This document shows, piece after piece, positions 29,463 through 37,234 of a stretch of DNA of 64,000 nt. Within the stretch, counting starts at the first letter, position 1. Each line of letters starts with the position of its first letter. Under the pieces are notes generated by a model that did not search any database, was not told where the DNA came from, and worked only from the letters and a program-made list of their open reading frames with translations. Source of the DNA: Bacteroides propionicigenes. GTDB taxonomy: Bacteria > Bacteroidota > Bacteroidia > Bacteroidales > Bacteroidaceae. The DNA is taken from the NCBI RefSeq assembly GCF_018390535.1, contig NZ_JAHBBW010000001.1, positions 124,001 to 188,000 on the forward strand. The letters are read 5' to 3'. The translations under genes and the position numbers were made by a program.

Positions 29463-29514
29463 ATGATTGTTGTCGCCCGGCTGGACAAGTCCTGTCGGAT
29501 CGGAAAACAATCAT
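29463..29514. repeat. Nested inverted repeat, possible structured RNA
   Basis: ATGATTGTT (29463-29471) pairs perfectly with AACAATCAT (29506-29514), and a GGAC-aa-GTCC hairpin lies in the loop. No T-run follows, so a simple terminator is unlikely. Confidence 0.4.
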
Positions 29515-29723
29515 ACTTCCTTTGTAGTGGTTTGCCCTTTTCACGCTTCCGGTGATGTCTTTTTCCTTTTGGTGATTCCTTTTTTACGGATTTTTCCCTG
29601 AAGTTTTTTCTACCCAATCAGCCTCTGTTTTCGTTTACCTCCATTTTTGCGCCTTTCAGTGAGCCGCATCAGGCAGTCATTTCCGTTCTGGGCGCAAAGG
29701 TAATTCCGGGATTGGACGGGAAA

Positions 29724-29795
29724 GCAAGGTCAAGCCTCCTGTTTTCGGTAAAAATCTCCAGCCCTGCGGGTAGTATTTTGACCGAAAAACCTTGC
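29724..29795 (+). ncRNA. Structured leader element, copy 1 (covarying stem)
   Basis: Outer stem GCAAGGT (29724-29730) with ACCTTGC (29789-29795); inner stem TTTTCGGT (29742-29749) with ACCGAAAA (29781-29788). The loop keeps AAAATCTCC and GCGGGTAGTATTT. Two further copies at 61970 and 63852 keep the loop words but have a different inner stem (TTCACGA/TCGTGAA) that still pairs, which is compensatory change. It lies 170 bp before the small-gene operon at 29966. Orientation is assumed from the downstream genes; no promoter was identified. Confidence 0.55.
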
Positions 29796-29965
29796 ATTCC
29801 CTAATCCCTACCTTTTCAAGCACCCGAAACGAAAACGACCGATGCGACAGAAAGACGCATAAAAAAAATGTCGGATAAACGAGAGGCAGATAAGATAGTT
29901 TGAAACTCAACTCCCTCAGCTCTTGAATCCGCATAAAAAACAAAAAAATCAAAAACAGCGAAGAT

Positions 29966-30181
29966 ATGACAGCAACGGCAAATTTCAGACAAGTGGCGCA
30001 ATACATCGGGTTGGCGATATGCGGCTTGATGATGCGCACCGCCTTCGGGGTGTTCGGCATCCTTTGGGGCATCATCAGAGAGATTGTAAACGGAGTGTTC
30101 CGAGTGGCGATAGGTGTAATCGTGGCTATCCTTTTCACCATTGCCTTCTTCGGCTTCATCCTTTGGTTATTCACCCTTTAA
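29966..30181 (+). CDS. Small membrane protein of the conjugative element
   Basis: 71 residues, mostly hydrophobic, with two or three predicted membrane segments (IGLAICGLMMRTAFGVFG, VAIGVIVAILFTIAFFGF). I do not recognise a named family. It starts the plus-strand small-gene operon of the element and is 11 bp ahead of the next gene. Its ATG follows an A-rich stretch and GAAGAT, a weak ribosome site typical of Bacteroides. Confidence 0.65.
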   Translation: MTATANFRQVAQYIGLAICGLMMRTAFGVFGILWGIIREIVNGVFRVAIGVIVAILFTIAFFGFILWLFTL

Positions 30182-30192
30182 CCCTTACCGAC

Positions 30193-30414
30193 ATGGCAAA
30201 GAGAAACTGCAAGACGGTAGCGCAGCAGTGCAAATATTACGAGGTGGACAACATCTTCGTGTATATGGTGGAAACGTACATCAACGGCAATTTTAGCACT
30301 TTCCGAAGATTGTACCACGAACTGAACAAGGACGCACGGAGGGACTTCATGGACTTCCTTCTCAGCGAGGTAGAGCCGACCTATTGGAGAGAGATACTTA
30401 AACAGACAATCTAA
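30193..30414 (+). CDS. Small conserved hypothetical protein of conjugative element
   Basis: 73 residues from the ATG at 30193, soluble and partly helical (YEVDNIFVYMVETYINGNF, FRRLYHELNKDARRDFMDFL). The frame is open further upstream, but the upstream part overlaps the preceding gene in another frame and looks non-coding. Function unknown. It sits between the small membrane protein and the PcfK-like gene with gaps of 11 and 13 bp, so it is probably co-transcribed. Confidence 0.7.
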   Translation: MAKRNCKTVAQQCKYYEVDNIFVYMVETYINGNFSTFRRLYHELNKDARRDFMDFLLSEVEPTYWREILKQTI

Positions 30415-30427
30415 AAACGACAGCGAT

Positions 30428-30844
30428 ATGAAAGGAACAGACCATTTCAAAAGAACGATACAAATGTATCTGGAACAGCGGGCGGAGGAAGATACGCTCT
30501 TTGCGAAGAAGTACCGCAACCCTGCCAAAAACATAGACGAGTGTGTGACCCACATTCTGAACTATGTGCAGAAAAGCGGTTGCAGCGGCTTCACGGACGG
30601 AGAGATATTCGGGCAAGTCATCCACTACTATGAGGAAAACGAGATAGAGGTGGGCAAACCTATGAACTGCCAAGTGGTGGTGAACCATGTTGTGGAACTC
30701 ACGGAAGAGGAAAAGGCGGAGGCACGTCAGAATGCAGTCCGCAGATACCAAGAGGAGGAACTCCGCAAGTTGCAGAACCGCAACAGACCGTCAGCGAGAA
30801 AAGAAACCCACCCCCAACCCTCATTATTTGATTTAGGCTTATGA
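30428..30844 (+). CDS. PcfK-like protein
   Basis: 138 residues, charged and helical, matching the PcfK-like family found in Bacteroides conjugative elements (HFKRTIQMYLEQRAEEDTLFA, then ECVTHILNYVQKSGCSGF with TDGEIFGQVIHYYEE). The C-terminal tail carries the short motif QPSLFDLGL, a shape that often serves as a sliding-clamp-binding peptide (QxxLFxL); this reading is inference. It overlaps the PcfJ-like gene by four bases (ATGA), so the two are translationally coupled. The family is named after a gene of enterococcal pheromone plasmids; its role is not established. Confidence 0.85.
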   Translation: MKGTDHFKRTIQMYLEQRAEEDTLFAKKYRNPAKNIDECVTHILNYVQKSGCSGFTDGEIFGQVIHYYEENEIEVGKPMNCQVVVNHVVELTEEEKAEARQNAVRRYQEEELRKLQNRNRPSARKETHPQPSLFDLGL

Positions 30845-32172
30845 AACCGAAGACCAAGATACAGAAAGAGGTGGCAAGACTTTCAGCCAACCTCCGCCCC
30901 ATATCAACGACACAAATTGAATGGGCATACCGCCACTGCATTGAACATATAGGCTACCGCACCAAGAAAGGGAACATCACCTGCTCCGACTGCGGTCACG
31001 AGTGGCACAGCGACAGCGTACTGTGCGACACCCTTGAAGGTTGCACCTGCCCCAAATGCCATGCCGAACTCAAAGTGCAGGACACACGCAAACGTATCTA
31101 CAAGGAAACGCAGTATTTCAGCGTGATAACCACCTGCAAAGGCTATCAGGTAATCCGTGTGGCGCAGGTCAGATGCGAGAGCAGGAAAGGCGAGCCGATG
31201 CACTTCTATTGCCACGAGGTTGTGCAGCGTTGGATTTCACCCGACGGTAAGGTTACGGACATGGCGTTGCTCCGTGGCTTCACATTCTGTTACTGCGATG
31301 TATGGGCATTGTGCAGCGCGATGGAGATAAGACCGCACAACAGCCTATACGATGATGTTGTGGCAAGAAGCTGTGCATATCCCAAAATGAGGGTATTACC
31401 CCAACTCAGACGCAACGGCTTCAAGGGCGATTTCCACGGCATTTCCCCCGTGCGTCTTTTCAAAGCCTTGCTTTCAGACCCAAGAATTGAAACCCTTATG
31501 AAAGGCGGTGAGATTGAGGTTATGAAACACTTTCTTTTCAATGCCCGTACTGCCGATGAATGCTGGGCATCATATCTGATTGCCAAGCGTCACAAGTATC
31601 TGATAGACAACTTCTCCATGTGGTGCGACTATCTGCGTATGCTCAACAAACTCGGTCAAGACCTCCGCAACCCGAAGAACATCTGCCCCGAAGATTTCAT
31701 GGCGGCACACGACAACGCAACCCGAAAGATTGAAACCATACACGAGAAGGAACGAGCCGAGCAACGCCGCCGCTGGGAGATTGAAAGGCGTGAGCGTGAG
31801 CAACAGCGGCAACTGCAAAGGGAAAAAGATGCGGAGGATTTCATCGCCAACAAATCCAAATTCTTCGGATTGGTAATCACGGACGAGGAAATAATCATCA
31901 AGGTGCTTGAAAGTATAGACGAGTATTACAGCGAGGGCAAGGCACAGAACATCTGCGTGTTCGGCAGTGAATACTACAAGAAAGCCGACACCCTCATACT
32001 CTCGGCAAGGATTGGCGGTGAGATAATTGAAACCGTAGAGGTGGATTTGCGGACACTCAAGGTGGTGCAGTGCCACGGCAAGTACAACCAAGACACCGAA
32101 TACCACGAGCGCATCATAGACCTTGTGAATAAGAACGCCAACCTTATCCGTGAGCGGATGAAAGTGGCATAG
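30841..32172 (+). CDS. PcfJ-like protein
   Basis: 443 residues. The N-terminal half has a zinc-ribbon-like cysteine pattern (CSDCGHEWHSDS ... CTCPKCHAEL), the middle has the PcfJ-type segment KMRVLPQLRRNGFKG, and about residues 298-325 are a strongly charged coiled coil (EKERAEQRRRWEIERRERE). PcfJ-like proteins are common next to PcfK in Bacteroidales conjugative elements. Function is unknown, though the zinc ribbon suggests contact with nucleic acid. Coupled to the upstream gene by a four-base overlap. Confidence 0.85.
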   Translation: MKPKTKIQKEVARLSANLRPISTTQIEWAYRHCIEHIGYRTKKGNITCSDCGHEWHSDSVLCDTLEGCTCPKCHAELKVQDTRKRIYKETQYFSVITTCKGYQVIRVAQVRCESRKGEPMHFYCHEVVQRWISPDGKVTDMALLRGFTFCYCDVWALCSAMEIRPHNSLYDDVVARSCAYPKMRVLPQLRRNGFKGDFHGISPVRLFKALLSDPRIETLMKGGEIEVMKHFLFNARTADECWASYLIAKRHKYLIDNFSMWCDYLRMLNKLGQDLRNPKNICPEDFMAAHDNATRKIETIHEKERAEQRRRWEIERREREQQRQLQREKDAEDFIANKSKFFGLVITDEEIIIKVLESIDEYYSEGKAQNICVFGSEYYKKADTLILSARIGGEIIETVEVDLRTLKVVQCHGKYNQDTEYHERIIDLVNKNANLIRERMKVA

Positions 32173-32196
32173 CATCAACCCTAAAACAACATTGAT

Positions 32197-32454
32197 ATGG
32201 AAGTAAGAATTGAAAGCATGATTTGTGTGTGGGACGATAAAATCCCTGCATTGTTCCTTGAATTTGTAAACCTCCTCACTCTCACAACGAGTGAGGGGGA
32301 ATTGAGAAAGAGCGTAAAGGAGTTTGCCGAGAAGCACGAACTTGACAAGTTCTTCCTTTACGGCTTCGGCTCACACCATTTCTACCTGCACCAACGCTAC
32401 ACGAGCAACCCCGAAATGGTGATGAAGAACAGAGTTCTGTCAGTACATTTTTAA
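32197..32454 (+). CDS. 85-residue conserved hypothetical protein, paralogue of 63305-63562
   Basis: 85 residues, acidic N-terminal half, then a conserved core LDKFFLYGFGSHHFYLHQ. The protein encoded at 63305-63562 is also exactly 85 residues and lines up end to end (LDDYFIFGYGAHHIWIKQ; both end in V-x-HF), so the two are diverged copies. Function unknown. It lies 24 bp after the PcfJ-like gene in the same operon. Confidence 0.75.
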   Translation: MEVRIESMICVWDDKIPALFLEFVNLLTLTTSEGELRKSVKEFAEKHELDKFFLYGFGSHHFYLHQRYTSNPEMVMKNRVLSVHF

Positions 32455-32473
32455 CCATCTAAAAAGCAACATT

Positions 32474-32704
32474 ATGGCAACACGAATGACCATCAACGGA
32501 GTAAGTACCTGCACGGAAGCAGGTACGGAGAAATACGAGCGTTTCCAATCGGGTATCGGCAGACGCAGGCGGACACTTGTGCAATACGACTACCGCCACA
32601 CGGACGGAGAATTGTTCGCTTGTGTAAAAACCACATTGGACGAGTGCCGAACCGCAAGGGACAAGTGGCTGAACGCAAAGCAGGGAAAGGAGGGCAACCG
32701 ATGA
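32474..32704 (+). CDS. DUF3873 family protein
   Basis: 76 residues. The start MTINGVSTCTEAGTEKYERF, followed by YDYRHTDGELFACVKTTLDEC, matches what I recall of the DUF3873 family, which is confined to Bacteroidales mobile elements. No function is known. Its stop codon overlaps the ATG of the next gene (ATGA), so translation is coupled. Confidence 0.78.
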   Translation: MATRMTINGVSTCTEAGTEKYERFQSGIGRRRRTLVQYDYRHTDGELFACVKTTLDECRTARDKWLNAKQGKEGNR

Positions 32705-32946
32705 ACACGACCTATCAAACGCTGATAGTCAAATTCAGCGAACCTATCACGGCATTGGACGGTATCTTTGACGATGCCCAAGCGTGGGGAACTGACACCC
32801 TCAAAGGGTGGATAGATGATTACGAAAGCACACGTTTCACCGCCACCGACAGCCATACGGCAGTCATCACGAGCGAGTATAATATGGAATGTGTGAAAGA
32901 GTGGCTGCAACGGCAGACACCCATTGCCGAGATGCGAGAATTTTGA
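32701..32946 (+). CDS. Conserved hypothetical protein of conjugative element
   Basis: 81 residues from the ATG at 32701. An earlier in-frame ATG at 32620 is less likely because it lies inside the DUF3873 gene and the four-base overlap favours 32701. Contains FDDAQAWGTDTLKGWIDDYE and a short basic to acidic tail. No named family recognised. It is the seventh gene in the operon. Confidence 0.65.
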   Translation: MNTTYQTLIVKFSEPITALDGIFDDAQAWGTDTLKGWIDDYESTRFTATDSHTAVITSEYNMECVKEWLQRQTPIAEMREF

Positions 32947-33000
32947 ACAAGTTGGCGGTGCGGACACCGCCAACACTTAAAACCCTAAAAACAACGGTTA

Positions 33001-33309
33001 ATGATAGCACAGACGATATTACAGCAGATAGGCGGAAGAAGATTTACCGCCATGACGGGTAGCCGTGATTTCATCGACATGGGCAACGGCTTACGGATGA
33101 GCCTTACACGGAACAAGACAAGTGCCAACCGCCTTGACATCATCTATGATGCGGGGGCAGACCTCTACAATATGCGGTTCTACCGCAGGACATTCAGCAA
33201 AAAGACTTTCGAGTGCAAGGAAAAGTACATTGCCGTACACGAGGGCATCTATTTTGATATGCTGGAAGAAATATTCACGATGGTGACGGGACTTTACACA
33301 CGCTTTTGA
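33001..33309 (+). CDS. Conserved hypothetical protein of conjugative element
   Basis: 102 residues (QILQQIGGRRFTAM is read here only as TILQQIGGRRFTAM), soluble, with FIDMGNGLRMSLTRNKTSANR and a terminal amphipathic helix. Similar proteins occur in many Bacteroides mobile elements, but I cannot name a function. It lies 54 bp after the previous gene and before a pair of hairpins. Confidence 0.65.
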   Translation: MIAQTILQQIGGRRFTAMTGSRDFIDMGNGLRMSLTRNKTSANRLDIIYDAGADLYNMRFYRRTFSKKTFECKEKYIAVHEGIYFDMLEEIFTMVTGLYTRF

Positions 33310-33314
33310 GTTGC

Positions 33315-33372
33315 GGCGGCGAGAGCCGCCCTACTTTCTTTCGGTGAGCATGATGGCGGACAAAGAAAGTAG
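33315..33372. repeat. GC hairpin followed by 11-bp inverted repeat
   Basis: GGCGGC-gaga-GCCGCC (33315-33330) is followed at once by CTACTTTCTTT (33331-33341) pairing perfectly with AAAGAAAGTAG (33362-33372). It separates the small-gene operon from the last small gene and may end or attenuate transcription. Confidence 0.5.
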
Positions 33373-33426
33373 CAAAGAAACCTCTGTGCCAATCTGCGAT
33401 ATTATTCACAAAAACAAGTTTTTATT

Positions 33427-33648
33427 ATGGAAACAATCAGGCAGGACGGAAAAATCATCTTGCACGGCAACGACGGCATAAGCATAAAGATGATTTTCAA
33501 AAACCTTACGGGAAAGAATTTTCAAGGTAGGGAGTATGCGGACTATATCCGTCACATCGCAATCGGGAGCATGGGATTTACACCCGGAAGCATCGAATTT
33601 TGCAGGGATGGTGACGTGATAGATACGGGTACAATCCCGAATGTATGA
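33427..33648 (+). CDS. Small hypothetical protein of conjugative element
   Basis: 73 residues with a regular mix of charged and hydrophobic residues (GNDGISIKMIFKNLTGKNF, GSMGFTPGSIEFCRDGD). No family recognised. It stands apart from the operon, 117 bp after the preceding gene and behind the hairpins at 33315-33372, and is closed by a 14-bp bidirectional terminator. Confidence 0.6.
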   Translation: METIRQDGKIILHGNDGISIKMIFKNLTGKNFQGREYADYIRHIAIGSMGFTPGSIEFCRDGDVIDTGTIPNV

Positions 33649-33655
33649 AAAGCGG

Positions 33656-33690
33656 AAAATCCGATGAAGTTGGCGGCTTCATCGGATTTT
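33656..33690. terminator. Bidirectional terminator between small-gene operon and tra operon
   Basis: A perfect 14-bp stem (33656-33669 with 33677-33690) and a 7-nt loop, with AAAA on one side and TTTT on the other, so it can end transcription from both directions. It separates the convergent small-gene and transfer operons. Confidence 0.85.
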
Positions 33691-33699
33691 CATTTACAG

Positions 33700-34227
33700 T
33701 CACGGGATATACAGCAGTGCAAACTCCGCCTTTCTCCGTTTGAGCAGCATGGCGTGGCGTTTTCCTTTGTAGTTGCAGAAGGCTACATACTCCCGGTAGA
33801 TGTTCCTGTCGCCAGCCTCCAGCTTCTTTATCAAGGTGCTTTTAGGGATTGTCTTGCTACCCAAAAGCCGGTATGGACCCACGTTGTAAGCAAGCGTGGC
33901 AAGTAAAAGACTATCCTTCCCGAACTGCCGGAACATCGCGCAGAACTTCCGCAGGTCTTTCCGCAGGAGCGCGTCCGCCTGCCGCTTCGTCATGGTTCGT
34001 GCCGAGTACCTTTCGCCCGGCAAAATCTTGTGACCCCAACCCACGTATGGGTGGTGCTTTTCCGAGTGCCATCCCTCAAAATACTTCGTGCATCGTACCG
34101 CCCTCTCGAATAGAGACAGCCGGTAGATTGCCGCCTGCCCGTCCGTTCCCTCTTGGCGGCTGATCTGTGCGGACACAAAACAGACCGTCAGAAGCGAACA
34201 GAGCATTGTCATGAATACACGCATCAT
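33700..34227 (-). CDS. Lysozyme-like peptidoglycan hydrolase of the transfer operon
   Basis: 175 residues with a signal peptide (LLTVCFVSAQ). A phage-type (GH24) lysozyme pattern is visible: the catalytic Glu in YFEGWHSEKHHPYVGWGH and, later, LLATLAYNVGPYRLLGS. It would open the cell wall locally so that the transfer channel can be assembled. Last gene of the tra operon, its start overlapping the traQ stop by four bases. Conjugative elements of this family commonly carry such a gene after traQ. Confidence 0.85.
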   Translation of the reverse strand: MMRVFMTMLCSLLTVCFVSAQISRQEGTDGQAAIYRLSLFERAVRCTKYFEGWHSEKHHPYVGWGHKILPGERYSARTMTKRQADALLRKDLRKFCAMFRQFGKDSLLLATLAYNVGPYRLLGSKTIPKSTLIKKLEAGDRNIYREYVAFCNYKGKRHAMLLKRRKAEFALLYIP

Positions 34228-34727
34228 TTTAGCAAGGGGCTGAAGTTGCCGATGGGAACGATGGTCAAACCGTCATCCTTTGCATTCCGGTTGTTGAAGT
34301 CAAATTCCAACTCGAAAGAGTTGCCGAAGTTGTCCTCCACCACCACAATAAAGTTGTGCGCCTCTTCGCCCTCCGCCGTGTAGTACAGGCGGAACTTTTC
34401 GTTCTCCAGCAGGTAGCGGTCGTTAGGCAGGAAGGTGATGCCGTTATCCATTTTCAACTTTCCTTCTCCCTCAAACTGAAAATAGCGGATGGTGTAAAGC
34501 GTGTTAGCGAAGTCGCCCTCCTTTTTCAGCTCACAGCGGATTTCCACCGTCTGCCCCTTCGTCACCTTGTTCGGCACGGGCATGACCTCCACCGTGAAGG
34601 GATAGGACTGCTGGATGTCCATGTCGTCATCGCACGACACGATGGTGAATGACACAGCGGCTATCAGGCATAACGCCACCACCTTAAAGATATTTGTTCT
34701 CTTGTTTCTGTTGTTCAGTATGTTCAT
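34224..34727 (-). CDS. traQ: Conjugative transfer protein TraQ (DUF3872), lipoprotein
   Basis: 167 residues from the ATG at 34727, which overlaps the traP stop by four bases; the frame is open further upstream, but the overlap and the lipobox decide the start. Lipobox SFTIVSC, then a beta-rich domain (YPFTVEVMPVPNKVTKGQTV, IRYFQFEGEGKL) of the DUF3872 type. In CTnDOT, TraQ is one of the last transfer genes. Exact role unknown; probably an outer-membrane-associated accessory component. Confidence 0.88.
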   Translation of the reverse strand: MNILNNRNKRTNIFKVVALCLIAAVSFTIVSCDDDMDIQQSYPFTVEVMPVPNKVTKGQTVEIRCELKKEGDFANTLYTIRYFQFEGEGKLKMDNGITFLPNDRYLLENEKFRLYYTAEGEEAHNFIVVVEDNFGNSFELEFDFNNRNAKDDGLTIVPIGNFSPLLK

Positions 34728-35626
34728 TTTTCTTCGATTTTTAGATGGTTGTTTTTCTGTTTTTTCGTTGTCTGTTGCAGATACTCGTTCAAGTCCTTGC
34801 AACCGCCATAGAGGGAGGAACGGTCGGCGACATGCGCCCCATACCGTTTGGCAAGAGCGTCAAGCGTCCGCCGTCCGGCTTCGTCACGGTCAAGGAAGCA
34901 TCCGATGCGCCCGTAGCCGTCCAGCAATCCCGCCGCCTTCTCCACGTTGGCGACAGAGTTCAGTACAAGGCAGTCAGCGTTACCGGTTACGCCAAGCGTC
35001 ACGGCGGAGAGAAAGTCCATGAAGCCCTCAAACACGAGGCACTCGTCAGCCGGGATTTCCTTCGTCCTTGCCAAAGACACATCTTTTGGCGGGATGCACC
35101 CCTTGAAATATCGGCTTCGGACTTCATATCCACCTGCCATATTCAGGAAACCGACAGCGAAATACCGTTTTCCACGCACACTGTAGTTCAGGCGGCAACA
35201 GTGGCGGGATGCTACTCCGATTGGTATGCCTCGTTCCTCTAAATACTCCGTCAGCGGTGAACGAAACAGCGGAGCGACCTCCACATCCTCAAAGACAGGT
35301 TCGGTCGGCTTCGGGAGATAGGCGGGCTTTTCCCATCCGGCAACCGTCATATTGGCGGCTTCCGCTATGAACTTCGCTTGCTTCATGAAGTCATCGCTTT
35401 GCAGAAACTCCCCGGCAAGCGTGAAGATGTCACCGCCCTTGCCCAAACCGAAGTCGTACCAAAGCTGTTTCGCCACGTTCACACGGAAAGAGGGGGTGCG
35501 CTCGCCCCTGTACGGGGCGATATACCACAGCTCGTTACCGCTCCTTCTGACAGGCTCATGCCCCAACCGTGCGAGAAAATCCGCAAGCGGCATCCTTCTG
35601 ATAGCATCTATTTCCGTCCGTTCCAT
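34724..35626 (-). CDS. traP: TraP, DNA primase-like (TOPRIM) transfer protein
   Basis: 300 residues from the ATG at 35626. The N-terminal part resembles the CHC2 domain of DnaG (LWYIAPYRGERTPSFRV, then FGLGKGGDIFTLAGEF), but the metal-binding cysteines and histidine are not present at the expected places. The C-terminal part has TOPRIM motifs: the Glu in ECLVFEGFMDFLSAV and the D-x-D in GCFLDRDEAGRRTL. It may prime the complementary strand in the recipient. The frame is open another 33 codons upstream, but that part is low-complexity and overlaps traO. Confidence 0.88.
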   Translation of the reverse strand: MERTEIDAIRRMPLADFLARLGHEPVRRSGNELWYIAPYRGERTPSFRVNVAKQLWYDFGLGKGGDIFTLAGEFLQSDDFMKQAKFIAEAANMTVAGWEKPAYLPKPTEPVFEDVEVAPLFRSPLTEYLEERGIPIGVASRHCCRLNYSVRGKRYFAVGFLNMAGGYEVRSRYFKGCIPPKDVSLARTKEIPADECLVFEGFMDFLSAVTLGVTGNADCLVLNSVANVEKAAGLLDGYGRIGCFLDRDEAGRRTLDALAKRYGAHVADRSSLYGGCKDLNEYLQQTTKKQKNNHLKIEEK

Positions 35627-35633
35627 GCCCGTG

Positions 35634-36209
35634 TCAGTTGATGATGAACTTGACGCCGACCCCGAACTGCGTGTGGAACTTCCGCGTGTCGCCACCCCAC
35701 AGGCAACGCTCACGCAGGTTGGCAAGCAGGGCGATACGGTCTGTCACGTAGCACTCCACATCGAGCGTCAGCGCACCGCCGTAGATGAAGGCGTCCCGGT
35801 CGTGCAGCGTGGAGCCGTCATGCAGCACCTTATTCCCCCAATTCACCGATTCATATCCGGCGAGAGCCGAAGCCCCGGCATAGACGAACACGATTTTTCG
35901 GGCGTCCGACAGTATCTTGAAGTAATATCCGCCCTCCGCCGTGAACTGCGCCACGGGTATCTTGGTATCCTTGTAGGGATTGTTTTTCAGGAGGTATTCG
36001 CCACCGAACACCCACTTGTTCCCCCTCTTCGTGTAAGTGGAGAGAGCCGCCCCGAAACTGTACCCGCCGTCCTTGCCGCCGGGATTGAAGCCGTCCGCCA
36101 TGTCCGCCCTCACCTCGATGCCCTGCATCTTCGGCAGACACCGCTGGGCGTGCGCCTGCCCTGTAAAAAGGGCAAGCGACGCGATGATTATTGCGATGTA
36201 CTTTCTCAT
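35634..36209 (-). CDS. traO: Conjugative transfer protein TraO
   Basis: 191 residues with a signal peptide (LALFTGQAHAQ). The rest alternates short beta strands and turns like a small outer-membrane barrel (GGYSFGAALSTYTKRGNKWVFG, ending GVGVKFIIN). It matches the TraO family of CTnDOT-like elements, thought to be an outer-membrane part of the channel. It lies between traN, two bases away, and traP. Confidence 0.9.
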   Translation of the reverse strand: MRKYIAIIIASLALFTGQAHAQRCLPKMQGIEVRADMADGFNPGGKDGGYSFGAALSTYTKRGNKWVFGGEYLLKNNPYKDTKIPVAQFTAEGGYYFKILSDARKIVFVYAGASALAGYESVNWGNKVLHDGSTLHDRDAFIYGGALTLDVECYVTDRIALLANLRERCLWGGDTRKFHTQFGVGVKFIIN

Positions 36210-36211
36210 GG

Positions 36212-37198
36212 TCAGCGCACTTGAAGTTCGTTGATGGTACCCGCACGTACCAAATCCTCGTTCTCAATCACGAAGGACTGGTGACGGCCGCCGTTCTTCT
36301 CGTTCAGCTCCACCACGAGGCACTTGTCATCGGGGATGGTGAACTTCGCCATCGTGAAGACCGTGCGCTCGCTCTTTTTGCCCGGCACGAGGGTGGCGTA
36401 GTTCTGCGCGCGGAGCGGCAGGATGATCTGCTCCTGCACGGCGGTACGCTTCGCCACCTTCTTGTCCACGATTTTCCAAGTGATGTAGTCCACATCGAAA
36501 GGCACGTTGCTCTGGTTCTTTATCTCCGTGTGGAAATAGAGCAATCCGTTGTGCGTGTAGATGCCTTTGAGAAGATACTGGATGCCGAAACGCTTGCAGC
36601 CGATATGCTTCACCTCGCGCTTGTTCTGTTTGTGGATGGACTTCATGATAAGTCGCACCAGCATCGGGCTTTCGCTGCCCAGCTCTTTCAGATAGATTTC
36701 CTGTGCGTTATTCGGGCGGTTCACCGTGCTGCCGTCATGGATGAAGTCGCACATCTCCACATTGAGCAACAGCGGTTCGGCGGCGTACTTCACGTTGAAG
36801 GTGTAGAAACTGCCGTCCTCCGTGATGACGGACATATTCGTTTCGTTGGGAAAATTCCTTACGGTAGCCTTCACGCGGATGACGTTCTCCGCTCCGTCGG
36901 CTTTCCCGGCAATCAGGTCGGGCGAGCCTAAATCGACATAGCGCACCTCCGCCGGAAAAATGACGTGGACGGTCTTGTCGTAGGTCACTTCCAGACCGTG
37001 CGGCGGTATCATGCGGTCGAAGGTCAGCTTGCGCGACAGACCGTGATACAGGTCTCCGTCCGCCTCCTTCTGCGGATAGACCTCCTTCGTCAAGGTCGGC
37101 TGTTCACTTCCGTTGGTCGTTTCAACGGTTACATTCTCCTGCGCGTTGGCAGTTGCGATGCCCATAGCGAGGGCAAACATGATGATTACTTTTCTCAT
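36212..37198 (-). CDS. traN: Conjugative transfer protein TraN (DUF4138)
   Basis: 328 residues with a signal peptide (MFALAMGIATANAQ). Beta-rich body (HVIFPAEVRYVDLGSPDLIAG, LLYFHTEIKNQSNVPFDVDY) of the TraN/DUF4138 type, which looks like a VirB9-like outer-membrane core component. The ATG is preceded by the repeated leader word ACTAAAATCCAAAAGTA, also seen before traI and mobA. Confidence 0.9.
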   Translation of the reverse strand: MRKVIIMFALAMGIATANAQENVTVETTNGSEQPTLTKEVYPQKEADGDLYHGLSRKLTFDRMIPPHGLEVTYDKTVHVIFPAEVRYVDLGSPDLIAGKADGAENVIRVKATVRNFPNETNMSVITEDGSFYTFNVKYAAEPLLLNVEMCDFIHDGSTVNRPNNAQEIYLKELGSESPMLVRLIMKSIHKQNKREVKHIGCKRFGIQYLLKGIYTHNGLLYFHTEIKNQSNVPFDVDYITWKIVDKKVAKRTAVQEQIILPLRAQNYATLVPGKKSERTVFTMAKFTIPDDKCLVVELNEKNGGRHQSFVIENEDLVRAGTINELQVR

Positions 37199-37234
37199 TA
37201 CTTTTGGATTTTAGTGGTAATTTTTTTATTGATT

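Larger units (their letters stand above)
28872..29965. other. Gene-free junction region between host locus and conjugative element
   Basis: No convincing gene is seen here. The first 350 bases are AT-rich like the xylan locus, and from about 29240 GC content rises to that of the transposon. It holds a 7-bp inverted repeat GGTTACG/CGTAACC (29021-29027, 29068-29074), a degenerate att-core-like word at 29094, two hairpins (29251-29307, 29463-29514) and one copy of a structured leader element (29724-29795). The element boundary probably lies between 28930 and 29240, but its exact base cannot be fixed from this window alone. Confidence 0.55.

Noticed and set aside
29677..30174. 165-codon minus-strand open frame.
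   Set aside because: It runs antisense through the structured leader copy and the small membrane-protein gene, with low-complexity residues. The plus-strand genes explain the region better.
31570..32337. 255-codon minus-strand open frame.
   Set aside because: Antisense shadow of the PcfJ-like gene, which has clear domain features on the plus strand.
36191..36931. 246-codon plus-strand open frame.
   Set aside because: Antisense shadow of traN; it has no recognisable domain and crosses the traN-traO boundary.
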